Below, one piece after another: positions 45,481-53,849 of a stretch of 53,863 nt of DNA. The translations under genes and the position numbers were made by a program. The stretch is from Opitutia bacterium UBA4506 (GTDB taxonomy: Bacteria; Verrucomicrobiota; Verrucomicrobiia; Opitutales; Puniceicoccaceae), in NCBI GenBank assembly GCA_002388665.1, contig DGMY01000007.1, positions 1 to 53,863 on the forward strand. Direction: 5' to 3'. Numbering within the stretch: the stretch's first letter is position 1; every line of letters begins with the position of its first letter. The notes under the pieces were generated by a model. The model saw only the letters and a program-made list of their open reading frames with translations, did not search any database and had not been told where the DNA came from.

Positions 45481-47334
45481 CTACGCGCTCAATCCCCGCT
45501 TTCCAGTCCACTGAGGCTCAGGCCACGAGACTTCCTGTGGTTGAGCAGAATAGTCAGGCTCCCCAATCTCGATCGAATAGAGAGTCGATCTCTCGCCACC
45601 CCAACTCTTCTTGAAGACGAATCGTACTCCCTCCGCATTTCCGTCCAGGGGAAGTTGGATGAGTCGGCGATAATTGTCGGTCACCTCCAGAGCGGTCTCC
45701 CACTCACCCGAGCGCAGAACTTCGATTGCCACATCACGCGGCATCTCATTGGGCATCGAGACGGTCCGAGTCTTTTGGGCGAAAGTACAGGGCAAGCGCT
45801 TCACGTCTTCCAAGTTGCTTTGAACGACCAGGCGAGCTCGCCCCAATCGGACGGGTTTGTCCCAACGCATCTCGACAGAACCGCCATCGGCTACACGAAC
45901 CAAATGGTCTCCGTCCGGCAGGCGGCGTTCCTGCCCGTTGAGCAGCACCTTTAGATCACCCTCGACTCCTGCCCCTTGAAGGGCTGCATCACTGGTCGCA
46001 CGGGGAAGAACCCGGGTCCGCCCCGGAAGCCATTGGTCGGAGTCCATCAGGCGGTTTTGTAATTCAACAATATGACCGGAAACTGCGGAGGGATCGACCC
46101 CCAACCGCAAAGCCATCGACGCAGCGACCCCCGCCGCTTGCCCCAACATCGCACAGGTCCCCATCACTCTGGTCGACGACATACCCATGTGCGTCGCAGA
46201 GATGTTACGGCCCGCAAACATCAGGTTTGAAATATTCTCACTGTAGAGGACACCATACGGTATCCCATAAGGAGACGGAGCGGCATAGTGAGTTGTCTCC
46301 GTTCCGGGGAAATCGAACGCAGCAGAGGGATGATCGTCCATGGTCCATCCTCCGTAGGCCACGATGTCCGGAAACTTGCCCTGAGCTTCGATATCTTGCT
46401 GCTTGAGCGTATGCCCACCCACGTAACGAACGTTTTCCCGTTTTCCGGGCAGCGCTCCAATCCATTCCAGCTCCCAGCAATGTCCGCGTCCGTCGGGATG
46501 ATTCTTTATGAAATCCCAGACTCCATAGGCAATCGAGTACAGTTCGTCACGAATCTCGTCCGCGTCTCCGATCGTATCTTGCTCCCCCCCGATTTCCAAC
46601 CACCAGAAGTTATCTTTACCCGGACGAAATCGTTTCGCCCGAGGATGGCTTTCATCCAACTTTCTGGCGAACGGAGGAGGAAAGAATGGGAGGTGATCCT
46701 CAGGATCGATCCGTCTCAACTGCAGCAGAAGCGAATTCCCCATCGTCTTGCGGTCTGCAATCGTCCGCCCATTGGGTTCTTCATGTGCAGCGCTCTCCTC
46801 CCTGCCCCAACGAAAATTTGCCCCCGAAAAACGCAGAATGCTGTCCCCCGAACAATCCATGAATTGCTTGGCTCGAATGCTAATCCAACACTGGCGGGTT
46901 AAATGCCAGCCCTTGATCGACTCGAGACGTCCTTCCTTGGCATCGACCTCACAAATCGAGCAGCTCAGGATCAATTTGATATTGGGCTCGGAACTTACCG
47001 CCTCGTACAGGACCGAGTCCCAAACCGTGTATTTCATCCCCGGATTGCGCAAATAATTGAGCAACTGAAGCTCCTCCAAGATCCCCGATTCCTTGTAAAA
47101 TCGACCATGCGCACCGCAGATCCACATCCGCACCTCGCTGGATGCATTTCCACCCAAAACCGCGCGATCCTGGACCAAAGTCACCTTCGCTCCATCACGA
47201 GCGGCGGCGATTGCCGCACAGACCCCGGAGATTCCTCCGCCGACGATACAGAGCTCCGTATCAATCTCCTCGTGCTGAGGACGGTGTAGAGGTTCGCAAA
47301 GAGTAGACGCGGGTATCGAGTTCATTCCCACCAT
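45481..47334 (-). CDS. FAD-dependent oxidoreductase with C-terminal beta domain
   Basis: 617 residues. The N-terminal Rossmann motif TELCIVGGGISGVCAAIAAA (residues 26-45), VLGGNASSEVRMW and a second GRNISATHMGMSSTRVMGT block place it in the FAD_oxidored (PF12831-type) family. The last 180 residues form a beta-rich domain (WDKPVRLGRARLVVQS, RFVFKKSWGGERSTLYSIEIG). Such proteins are common in polysaccharide-utilisation regions; reaction unknown. No signal peptide. A palindromic LacI-type operator lies 38 bp before the start. ATG 47325 is an alternative start. Confidence 0.86.
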   Translation of the reverse strand: MVGMNSIPASTLCEPLHRPQHEEIDTELCIVGGGISGVCAAIAAARDGAKVTLVQDRAVLGGNASSEVRMWICGAHGRFYKESGILEELQLLNYLRNPGMKYTVWDSVLYEAVSSEPNIKLILSCSICEVDAKEGRLESIKGWHLTRQCWISIRAKQFMDCSGDSILRFSGANFRWGREESAAHEEPNGRTIADRKTMGNSLLLQLRRIDPEDHLPFFPPPFARKLDESHPRAKRFRPGKDNFWWLEIGGEQDTIGDADEIRDELYSIAYGVWDFIKNHPDGRGHCWELEWIGALPGKRENVRYVGGHTLKQQDIEAQGKFPDIVAYGGWTMDDHPSAAFDFPGTETTHYAAPSPYGIPYGVLYSENISNLMFAGRNISATHMGMSSTRVMGTCAMLGQAAGVAASMALRLGVDPSAVSGHIVELQNRLMDSDQWLPGRTRVLPRATSDAALQGAGVEGDLKVLLNGQERRLPDGDHLVRVADGGSVEMRWDKPVRLGRARLVVQSNLEDVKRLPCTFAQKTRTVSMPNEMPRDVAIEVLRSGEWETALEVTDNYRRLIQLPLDGNAEGVRFVFKKSWGGERSTLYSIEIGEPDYSAQPQEVSWPEPQWTGKRGLSA

Positions 47335-47371
47335 CGTGTCTGATTCACATTGAGAGTAAACCTTTCCCGCT

Positions 47372-47386
47372 TTGTTACCGTAACAA
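47372..47386. promoter_or_regulatory. LacI-type operator palindrome
   Basis: TTGTTACCGTAACAA: arms TTGTTAC and GTAACAA are perfectly complementary around a central C. It is centred 45 bp before the FAD oxidoreductase start, as expected for a repressor site of the LacI/GalR family (odd-length palindrome). Confidence 0.55.
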
Positions 47387-47505
47387 TCGGTGCTTGAATC
47401 GATCCACTCTGCTGGTCACCCAATGGACGGCACGCTAGGGTACTTCAACCGAATGAACCCGATTTTAAGAGCGCGGAATAGTTTCCTAGAACGGTCGGCA
47501 AGGTG

Positions 47506-49389
47506 TCACTCTTCCGACCGCTCTCCGACCACCTCGTTCTCCTTTTCCTGGCCCTCTCCCGGATCGGCCTCGATCTGTGGGAAAGGGGTTGCGGTAGTGC
47601 CGGCGATGTGAACGGTCCGGGTCGGGAAGGCAAACTCAATCCCCTCCTCGCGGAACTTCTCAATGATTTCCTCATTGATCCGCTGGCTGAACTCGAGAAA
47701 GTCCCAATATTCCGGGGGGTGATACCAATAGATCATCAGCAGATTGAGCGAGTCACGGTTGAACTCGTTGAAAAACACCCGCGGCGGAAAATCCGCGTAA
47801 TTGATGGGGGCGTTCGGGTCGTCTGAAGAGTGGATGCCACCTTCGGAGACCTGATGAGGCTCGAGGATCCCGCGGATGAGCTCCACTGCCCGGTTGACTT
47901 TTTCAATCGGCATTCCATGCGCTAGGTGGATACTCGAAACCCGACGGATATAGGGCCGCAGTCCCACATTCTCGATCTCCGCATCGGCCATTCTCTCGTT
48001 CGGTATGCTCGTGACATGCCCATTGAGGAGGCGGATGCGAGTCGATCGAAGACCGATCTCCTCGACCACCCCATCGTGACTGCCGACAATGATTCGCTGT
48101 CCCACGCGGAATGGCCGATCAATGAGGATCATCAAACTTCCGAAAATATTCCGCAACGTGCTCTGGGCGGCAAGAGCCACCGCCAAACCTGTAACCCCCG
48201 CCCCGGCAATCACCGTGGCCAGCGAGAACCCGATCTGCTGTAATCCCTGGATCAATACGGCCAGACAGACGATGATACTACCGATTCGGATCCCGATCCG
48301 TGCCAAATGGGAGTCGAAGGTCCGCCCCTCAAACCGGTCGGAGCGCGTAACGACATCACAGATGACCGTTCCGAGAACAAAAGTGACAACAATCCCACAG
48401 GCCAGAAGCACCAGGTACAAGATGTAGGTCACTACTTGGAAGACCTCTCCCGTGATGAAGATTTTGTCATCGATTAAATTATAGGCCAAGAGGCTCACCC
48501 CGATCGCATAGGTGGGCACACAGAGCATGCACACATGGCGGAAGAGTTTGGACCGCTCCTGGGAAATCAGCTTTAAAATCTTCCTCAGCAACCAGACGGA
48601 AAGAACCGCAATCAAGATAACAGCGACCATTGAAAACCACTGCCAAACGGTCTGCTCCCAATAATCGGTCAACATCCACGCCGGCAGCGCATCGATCCAT
48701 TCCGCCGGAATGAGCGGGTTCGGGGTCAGAAAGAAGTGATAATAAAAGTCTTTGGCAGCCTCACTGACGTAGGGCATGTTGCGCACCCGCTGAAAGACCG
48801 ACTTCGCTTCCCTTAAAGTGCTTTCCGTAAATAGATACCTGCCCTCGTCCGGACCGCTATTCACCCGCGAAATCTCGAAAGGCAGACCAGGAATCTGCCA
48901 ACGGGCCGGCTGACCTTCGGCAATCGCATCACGCATAGCGATCTCTCCGGGAATATGTTCGAGATCCGGCAGTCCGACGCGGTCGATAATCTCCCTCAGG
49001 TAGATCCCCGCAGCCGAAGCATAATCCGCCCGCAACGACGGCGGGATGTTCTGCATATCGAAAAAGTCCTGGATTTCACCAAAGAGGTGCATCACCTCGA
49101 TCCGGTCCTCCGGAGAATAGTCCTCTGACGAAATGAGATCGTGAAACCGCTGGGTGAGCTTGATAAAGCTTATGATCGTATCACGGGGACTACTCGTGTT
49201 AGCCGGATGGAGCAGATAACGCTCCTCCTCTTCCAATTCATGAGAAGCCAGCTCATCCAATATATCCCGCACCTCCTGCGGATCTTCCGACGGCGTAATC
49301 AAATCCGCAGGATTCTCCTCCTCCTGCGCCCTCCCACCCGAATGGAACACCAACGATAAGACGATCAGAGAAAGGAAGAGACGATACAT
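47506..49389 (-). CDS. Large MscS-family mechanosensitive channel
   Basis: 627 residues. Signal peptide (YRLFLSLIVLSLVFHSGG). A periplasmic region of about 240 residues is followed by several membrane segments (WFSMVAVILIAVLSVWLL, FRHVCMLCVPTYAIGVSLLA, VVTYILYLVLLACGIVVTFV), then the MscS core: pore helix AVIAGAGVTGLAVALAAQSTLRNIFGSLMIL, beta domain RPFRVGQRIIVGSHDGVVEEIG and TSIPNERMADAEIENV, and the C-terminal cytoplasmic domain. It ends with an acidic tail. Probably an osmotic safety valve of the larger MscK/YnaI type. Second MscS paralogue in the window. Confidence 0.92.
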   Translation of the reverse strand: MYRLFLSLIVLSLVFHSGGRAQEEENPADLITPSEDPQEVRDILDELASHELEEEERYLLHPANTSSPRDTIISFIKLTQRFHDLISSEDYSPEDRIEVMHLFGEIQDFFDMQNIPPSLRADYASAAGIYLREIIDRVGLPDLEHIPGEIAMRDAIAEGQPARWQIPGLPFEISRVNSGPDEGRYLFTESTLREAKSVFQRVRNMPYVSEAAKDFYYHFFLTPNPLIPAEWIDALPAWMLTDYWEQTVWQWFSMVAVILIAVLSVWLLRKILKLISQERSKLFRHVCMLCVPTYAIGVSLLAYNLIDDKIFITGEVFQVVTYILYLVLLACGIVVTFVLGTVICDVVTRSDRFEGRTFDSHLARIGIRIGSIIVCLAVLIQGLQQIGFSLATVIAGAGVTGLAVALAAQSTLRNIFGSLMILIDRPFRVGQRIIVGSHDGVVEEIGLRSTRIRLLNGHVTSIPNERMADAEIENVGLRPYIRRVSSIHLAHGMPIEKVNRAVELIRGILEPHQVSEGGIHSSDDPNAPINYADFPPRVFFNEFNRDSLNLLMIYWYHPPEYWDFLEFSQRINEEIIEKFREEGIEFAFPTRTVHIAGTTATPFPQIEADPGEGQEKENEVVGERSEE

Positions 49390-49732
49390 TTTCTATGGAT
49401 AGGTCGGAAGATGGATTGGAATCGAGCTGCCACCCGAACACCGCTCAGTCATGCCACGTCCACGGACAGAATTCAATATTCCGCTACACAAAAAACTTCC
49501 TTCGTTCCGGCCAACCTGCCCGACTCCAAAAAATCCAGCCAATGGGGTCCTCCCAAATACCAAAGGCGACCTGGTTACGTCCGATTTTTTAATCTCGATT
49601 TCGGGCACGATCACAATTCCCAAGCGGGGGGTTCCCTTCAGCCCCCCAAAAGAAGCCATTTTCAAATAGTCCGATCCCTTCCAGTACGGCCTCCAGATCG
49701 AACTATACCCCGAAAAATCCCCTCCAAAAATG
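49390..49732. other. Intergenic region, no feature recognised
   Basis: 343 bp between the MscS-family gene and the tandem repeats. Open frames here have no recognisable signals or families. Promoter for the minus-strand channel gene is presumably included. Confidence 0.35.
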
Positions 49733-50270
49733 CACCCGCTCAATGCGAACGTATGCTAAAGCTGCACGCTACGCCAGTCCGCCGCCTCCCGTAGCGTGAC
49801 GCTTCAGCGAACGTTCCCTGCGTCAGCCTCTCCTCAATGCCCCTTCCCTCATGCAAAAAAAAACCCTCCTCCAACGCACCCGCTCAATGCGAACGTTTGC
49901 TAAAGCTGCACGCTACGCCAGTCCGCCGCCTCCCGTAGCGTGACGCTTCAGCGAACGTTCCCTGCGTCAGCCTCTCCTCAATACCCCTTCCATCATGCCA
50001 AAAAATCCCCTCCTCAAACGCACCCGCTCAATGCGAACGTTTGCTAAAGCTGCACGCTACGGCAGTCCGCCGCCTCCCGTAGCGTGACGCTTCAGCGAAC
50101 GTTCCCTGCGTCAGCCTCTCCTCAATGCCCCTTCCATCATGCCAAAAAACCCCCTCCTCAAACGCACCCGCTCAATGCGAACGTTTGCTAAAGCTGCACG
50201 CTACGTCAGTCCGCCGCTTCCCGTAGCATGACGCTTCAGCGAACGTTCCCTGCGTCAGCCTCCCTCAATG
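49733..50270 (+). repeat. Four tandem copies of a 144-bp hairpin repeat
   Basis: Units start with CACCCGCTCAATGCGAACG at 49733, 49877, 50021 and 50165, an exact 144-bp period; the last unit is about 105 bp. Each unit carries a long imperfect hairpin: AACGTTTGCTAAAGC..CACGCTACG pairs with CGTAGCGTGACGCTTCAGCG..AACGTT, 26-bp arms with four mismatches around a loop of about 16 bp. Copies are nearly identical. The junction part (ATGCCCCTTCC.TCATGC plus an A-run) varies in A-run length. No gene is evident inside. Confidence 0.92.
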
Positions 50271-50905
50271 CCCAATCCGTCCCTCTGCGAAAAATTCGAC
50301 CTTAAACCAAAGACAGACAAGGCATCCCCTGCCCCGCTGGCCATGCCATCTCTCACCCGGAGAACCCTACGAGACATTCCCTGCCCTGTCGTCAACGATT
50401 TCTCCAATTTCTATGGGTGTACAAAAATTATCCACTGGCGCTCGGATTGGGGAAAATCAGATTTCTCCAAAACCTCGGCCCATCGAGGAAAATGAATTCG
50501 ATTCATGATTCCTGTATAGTAAACATATGTTCATCGATTGTCCAACGAAAAACTGAATGGGTTGAGTACTTGCCCAAAGAGGCATTCTACCCGGATCTTT
50601 TGAATCAGTGGGATGGTGTTGATCTGGAAGATCTTATGGGAATATCGAAAGGGCGGGGCCATTTCAAATTTCCGGCAAAAGCTCAACTCATCCCGATAAT
50701 CGTGCCACGAGTTGTGTACTTGTCGGGAGAATGAGCTTGAATCCAGAGCAAAATCGTGCTCCATAGAGAATTCATAATAGTTTCATATCCACCTTGAAAT
50801 CAGATTCTTGCCAAATTTCTATGCCCCCGATATTTGTGAAAAATTCCTCCCAAATTCCACCCTTCGCTTCCGGGTTATCTCAAACTAAGTTTGAGATATA
50901 ACACT
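50271..50905. other. Region between tandem repeats and cassette array
   Basis: A+T-rich stretch. A possible coding remnant at 50417-50734 has an organised second half (EWVEYLPKEAFYPDLLNQWD, GISKGRGHFKFPAKAQLIP) but no family, weak start and unclear boundaries, so it is not called as a gene. No integrase gene is found on either strand here, although an integron would normally carry one next to the first cassette. Confidence 0.4.
50876..50898. repeat. 23-bp perfect palindrome before the cassette array
   Basis: Arms TATCTCAAACT (50876-50886) and AGTTTGAGATA (50888-50898) around one A. With a 2-nt bulge it extends outward to GTTAT and ATAAC. It ends 7 bp before the first recombination box GTTCACA. 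Confidence 0.8.
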
Positions 50906-50912
50906 GTTCACA
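50901..50912 (+). other. attI-like recombination site at the array's left end
   Basis: GTTCACA (50906-50912) is the left box of cassette 1: its reverse complement TGTGAAC is the R'' box of attC1 at 51478-51484. Immediately upstream is AAC-ACT, so opposed half-sites AAC-N3-GTT are present, as in the simple site of attI1. No R''/L'' pair for an upstream attC is found, so an attI-like site is favoured over another attC. Confidence 0.6.
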
Positions 50913-50920
50913 AAAAAAGA

Positions 50921-51496
50921 ATGAAGAAAGCATTCTATATCACACTTTTCACCATGGGCATACTCTCAGGACTCTTCGGTAAAAAAGAACAGCCAAAGGC
51001 TGATTTTCCACCAGTTCCGGATTGGGAGCCTGCAATAGCAGTCCCAACCGAAAAGATAGTAGAAACCTTTAGATACTACACCGACGGGAATAGTGATTTT
51101 GTCATCTTTAAGCATGGGACATGCGTAATCGTCTCGGAAGGACTTCCAGAAGATGAAGCGATAAAAGAAGCGAAAGAAACCATCTCACAGATATTCAATT
51201 ATCACCCAGATATGAATCCGACACCCATGGATGACGGAAACATTCTAGTCAGATACAACCATCCAGCTTACAATGTGGTTCTCAAGGATATTACAGAAAA
51301 GAATAAGGAAACTATACAGAAGAATCACCTGAGAGCTCTTGCCACATCGGAGGTTTTGATGACACCGCAAGGCCCAAACAAATTTGATGAGTTTGGAATG
51401 AATGCACTGTTTGGAAGATGCTACTTTTTCATGGATGCGAAGAGCCCAGAGCCAATCAAAATCATTAGAAAATCCAGTGTGAACAAGACGGAGTGA
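50921..51496 (+). CDS. Integron cassette 1 protein, unknown
   Basis: 191 residues, N-terminal hydrophobic segment (KKAFYITLFTMGILSGLFG) then a hydrophilic, probably exported domain (ETFRYYTDGNSDFVIFKHGT, CVIVSEGLPEDEAIKEAKET, YNHPAYNVVLKDI). No family recognised. The ATG 50921 begins 14 bp after the cassette boundary (50907), and the stop lies inside attC1. Codon use is visibly more A/T-rich than in the chromosomal genes to the left. Cassette body 50907-51542. Confidence 0.75.
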   Translation: MKKAFYITLFTMGILSGLFGKKEQPKADFPPVPDWEPAIAVPTEKIVETFRYYTDGNSDFVIFKHGTCVIVSEGLPEDEAIKEAKETISQIFNYHPDMNPTPMDDGNILVRYNHPAYNVVLKDITEKNKETIQKNHLRALATSEVLMTPQGPNKFDEFGMNALFGRCYFFMDAKSPEPIKIIRKSSVNKTE

Positions 51497-51548
51497 TCAA
51501 CTCCGTTACGGCTCCGCCTTCACTACGTGATCATCCTCGACGTTCTGA
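51478..51548 (+). repeat. attC1 recombination site
   Basis: 71 bp. R'' TGTGAAC (51478-51484), followed by AAGACGG; R' GTTCTGA (51542-51548), preceded by CTCGAC. Inner arms share TGATCA. R'' complements GTTCACA at the start of cassette 1, as required of a cassette that was once circular. Confidence 0.85.
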
Positions 51549-51555
51549 GAATGAA

Positions 51556-52017
<462 letters not shown>

Positions 52018-52023
52018 AATGGA

Positions 52024-52398
52024 ATGAAAGCAACAATACACCTATCCGCACTATCCCTCCTCTTTCTCTGTAATTGCAAAACGACAGAAGAATATACGGG
52101 TTTAGAACCAACGAATCAAGAGCATGTAAGCCTCGGAGAAAGCAAGAAAAGAGAAGTCGATTCGGTAGAAGCATATCTAGCTGGCTACAGTACCGGAATT
52201 GAGGTAGGAATTGAATCCGGTGCAAGATTGTTCGGAACCGCATGGAGAGTTCCTAGTGAGTTTTACTCATATCAAGAAGAGTGGATCAGAGGTATAAATC
52301 TTGGAATGATCTTCGTTTACAACAAAAGGCATCCAGGCCATCCGATTGATCTCAGCCAACTCGAAGTCCAACCAGACGGGTATACAACCCGAGATTAA
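52024..52398 (+). CDS. Integron cassette 3 protein, putative lipoprotein
   Basis: 124 residues. Signal with lipobox-like LCNC (HLSALSLLFLCNCKTT). Mature part has AYLAGYSTGIEVGIESGARL (Gly-rich repeat GYxxGxxxGxxxG) and EFYSYQEEWIRGINLGMIFV. No family recognised. ATG 52024 lies 7 bp after the R' box; the stop is inside attC3. Cassette body 52012-52446. Confidence 0.72.
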   Translation: MKATIHLSALSLLFLCNCKTTEEYTGLEPTNQEHVSLGESKKREVDSVEAYLAGYSTGIEVGIESGARLFGTAWRVPSEFYSYQEEWIRGINLGMIFVYNKRHPGHPIDLSQLEVQPDGYTTRD

Positions 52399-52452
52399 CC
52401 GCCCGCCTTGTGCTTGATACCTTGGCTCGGGTGCATACCCTCATCGTTCAGC
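52366..52452 (+). repeat. attC3 recombination site
   Basis: 87 bp. R'' GTCCAAC (52366-52372), complementary to GTTGGAC at the cassette 3 start; R' GTTCAGC (52446-52452). L'' GGGTATACAACCCGAG pairs with L' CTCGGGTGCATACCC with two mismatched or bulged positions. Confidence 0.92.
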
Positions 52453-52458
52453 AAAGGA

Positions 52459-53085
52459 ATGAATCAAACTTTCCAGATCGACTTAAGCTTCGAAGACGTT
52501 CTCGAACGACAGAGCGAAATTCACGAAATGAACCGTTCGAAAGTGTCGAAGTTCTTCTCGAACATGAAAGCGGTCGCAGCTCTATTCGGATTCCTTTTCC
52601 TGGGTTACAGCTTACTCATGAATCGAGGCGCGACACTCATAATAAATGAAGAGAATTACTCCGCAATCGCTTATATCTTTTCCGGTTTGATTGCCGCTCT
52701 AGTTGGCATCACGTTTGGGTTTATCTTCTTCGCTCTAAATCGTATCAGTCAGAGCGCAGCAAAAAAGAATGAGGCCAAACGGTATATTCGTGACGGTGAA
52801 AACAAGTATCTCCTCCATGTAGAGGGCGAAAGCCTCAGAATTGAAAAAAGTAAGAATGAAGAGATTCTCATTCACCTTAAGGAGCTCTGGACTGCTTTAC
52901 CCAGACCGAAATTCGTCCTCCTGCTGCTAGGAGAAGAGAGAGCGGCGATTTTACCGAGATTCCCTACGAGAAATTTTGATCTCTGGGAGCATATCGAACC
53001 CATATTGGAACCAAAGGCTGAACCAGTCGCGGTAGTCAATGCGAGTGCGGCCCCCAGAAAATCTGAGAACCACTTGCACAATTGA
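52459..53085 (+). CDS. Integron cassette 4 protein, YcxB-like membrane protein
   Basis: 208 residues. FQIDLSFEDVLERQSEIHEM at the N-terminus, two membrane helices (MKAVAALFGFLFLGYSLLMN and IFSGLIAALVGITFGFIFFA), then a soluble domain with ENKYLLHVEGESLRIEKSKN and FVLLLLGEERAAILPRF. This order matches the YcxB-like family (unknown function) as I remember it. ATG 52459 follows attC3; the stop is inside attC4. Cassette body 52447-53117. Confidence 0.75.
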   Translation: MNQTFQIDLSFEDVLERQSEIHEMNRSKVSKFFSNMKAVAALFGFLFLGYSLLMNRGATLIINEENYSAIAYIFSGLIAALVGITFGFIFFALNRISQSAAKKNEAKRYIRDGENKYLLHVEGESLRIEKSKNEEILIHLKELWTALPRPKFVLLLLGEERAAILPRFPTRNFDLWEHIEPILEPKAEPVAVVNASAAPRKSENHLHN

Positions 53086-53123
53086 TCCGTTAGGCTCGCA
53101 TTGACTACGCTCTTACGTTGGGC
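53017..53123 (+). repeat. attC4 recombination site
   Basis: 107 bp. R'' GCTGAAC (53017-53023), complementary to GTTCAGC at the cassette 4 start; R' GTTGGGC (53117-53123), perfect GTTRRRY. Inner arms GTAGTCAATGCGAG and CTCGCATTGACTAC pair over 14 bp without mismatch. Confidence 0.93.
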
Positions 53124-53132
53124 ACTGAAAAA

Positions 53133-53429
53133 ATGAAATGGAAACTAATCTTTGGAATACTGGCTTCAGTCTTCCTCGCTGCGATTACTCCGATCATTAC
53201 CACATTTCTAGTCGGTGGTGTTTACGCGAAAATAATCCTAGGAAAAGGAGGGAATTATGCGGAGTCTATTATCGGATGGGTTGCTGGACTTTGGATCGCT
53301 CCGGTCGTTCTATTTGTCGGCATCATATATAGTTTTAGAATTTACAAGAGGTCTAAGCCAAACAGCGATGACCGGATAGCCCAACCAGACGGAGCAGGAC
53401 AACCCGATAACCCGCCCGTAAAACTCTAA
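53133..53429 (+). CDS. Integron cassette 5 protein, small membrane protein
   Basis: 98 residues with two hydrophobic helices (LIFGILASVFLAAITPIITT and WVAGLWIAPVVLFVGIIYSF), a Gly-rich loop between them and a hydrophilic tail that is encoded by attC5 sequence (AQPDGAGQPDNPP). No family recognised. ATG 53133 chosen because upstream is attC4. Cassette body 53118-53477. Confidence 0.7.
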   Translation: MKWKLIFGILASVFLAAITPIITTFLVGGVYAKIILGKGGNYAESIIGWVAGLWIAPVVLFVGIIYSFRIYKRSKPNSDDRIAQPDGAGQPDNPPVKL

Positions 53430-53483
53430 AAATCAACAGGACTTCTAACTCGTCAGGCGGGTTGCCTGTCCTCATCGTTCTGC
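53379..53483 (+). repeat. attC5 recombination site
   Basis: 105 bp. R'' GCCCAAC (53379-53385), complementary to GTTGGGC at the cassette 5 start; R' GTTCTGC (53477-53483). L'' GCAGGACAACCCG pairs with L' CGGGTTGCCTGTCC with bulges. Strongly similar to attC2 over its whole length. Confidence 0.92.
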
Positions 53484-53498
53484 TCAAAGATTTCCAGC

Positions 53499-53849
53499 AT
53501 GATGGAGCCTAGCAAATTTACATCATACGCTCACCGGGATCTCTCGAGAAAGAAGATCATCAAGTATGCGGCGCAGTATGATGGCGTTGATATGGCCGAG
53601 CTGCTCGGAGCTGATGAAGATTGCTTCCCGTTTGTCGTCGACGATGGGACGGCGGCTTCGGTCTGCTTTTGGGACCCATATTCGGGCATTATGATGGACC
53701 TCGATGAAGATCCCGTTCGGGCATATGCGGCGCAAAAGTATCTTCGCGAAAATGCTTATCCTGTATTCGACAGTTTTGAGGCCGCTGAGAAGCACTCGAT
53801 CGAACGTGAGTGGCCGCGCAAAAAAAAAAACGACCAGCAGAACAAGTAG
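53499..53849 (+). CDS. Integron cassette 6 protein, unknown soluble
   Basis: 116 residues, no signal or membrane segment. FTSYAHRDLSRKKIIKYAAQ, YDGVDMAELLGADEDCFPFV, DDGTAASVCFWDPYSGIMMD and a basic C-terminus with a run of Lys from a 12-nt A tract. No family recognised. GC content looks higher than in cassettes 1-5, suggesting a different donor. The stop lies inside attC6. Cassette begins at 53478. Confidence 0.7.
   Translation: MMEPSKFTSYAHRDLSRKKIIKYAAQYDGVDMAELLGADEDCFPFVVDDGTAASVCFWDPYSGIMMDLDEDPVRAYAAQKYLRENAYPVFDSFEAAEKHSIEREWPRKKKNDQQNK

Noticed and set aside
49733..50270. Possible CRISPR array
   Set aside because: The repeats are 144 bp, contiguous and nearly identical throughout, with no unique spacers and no cas genes nearby.
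50417..50734. 105-codon frame before the cassette array
   Set aside because: Second half looks protein-like, but the first half does not, no start or family is evident, and it has no attC behind it. Left as an unresolved remnant.
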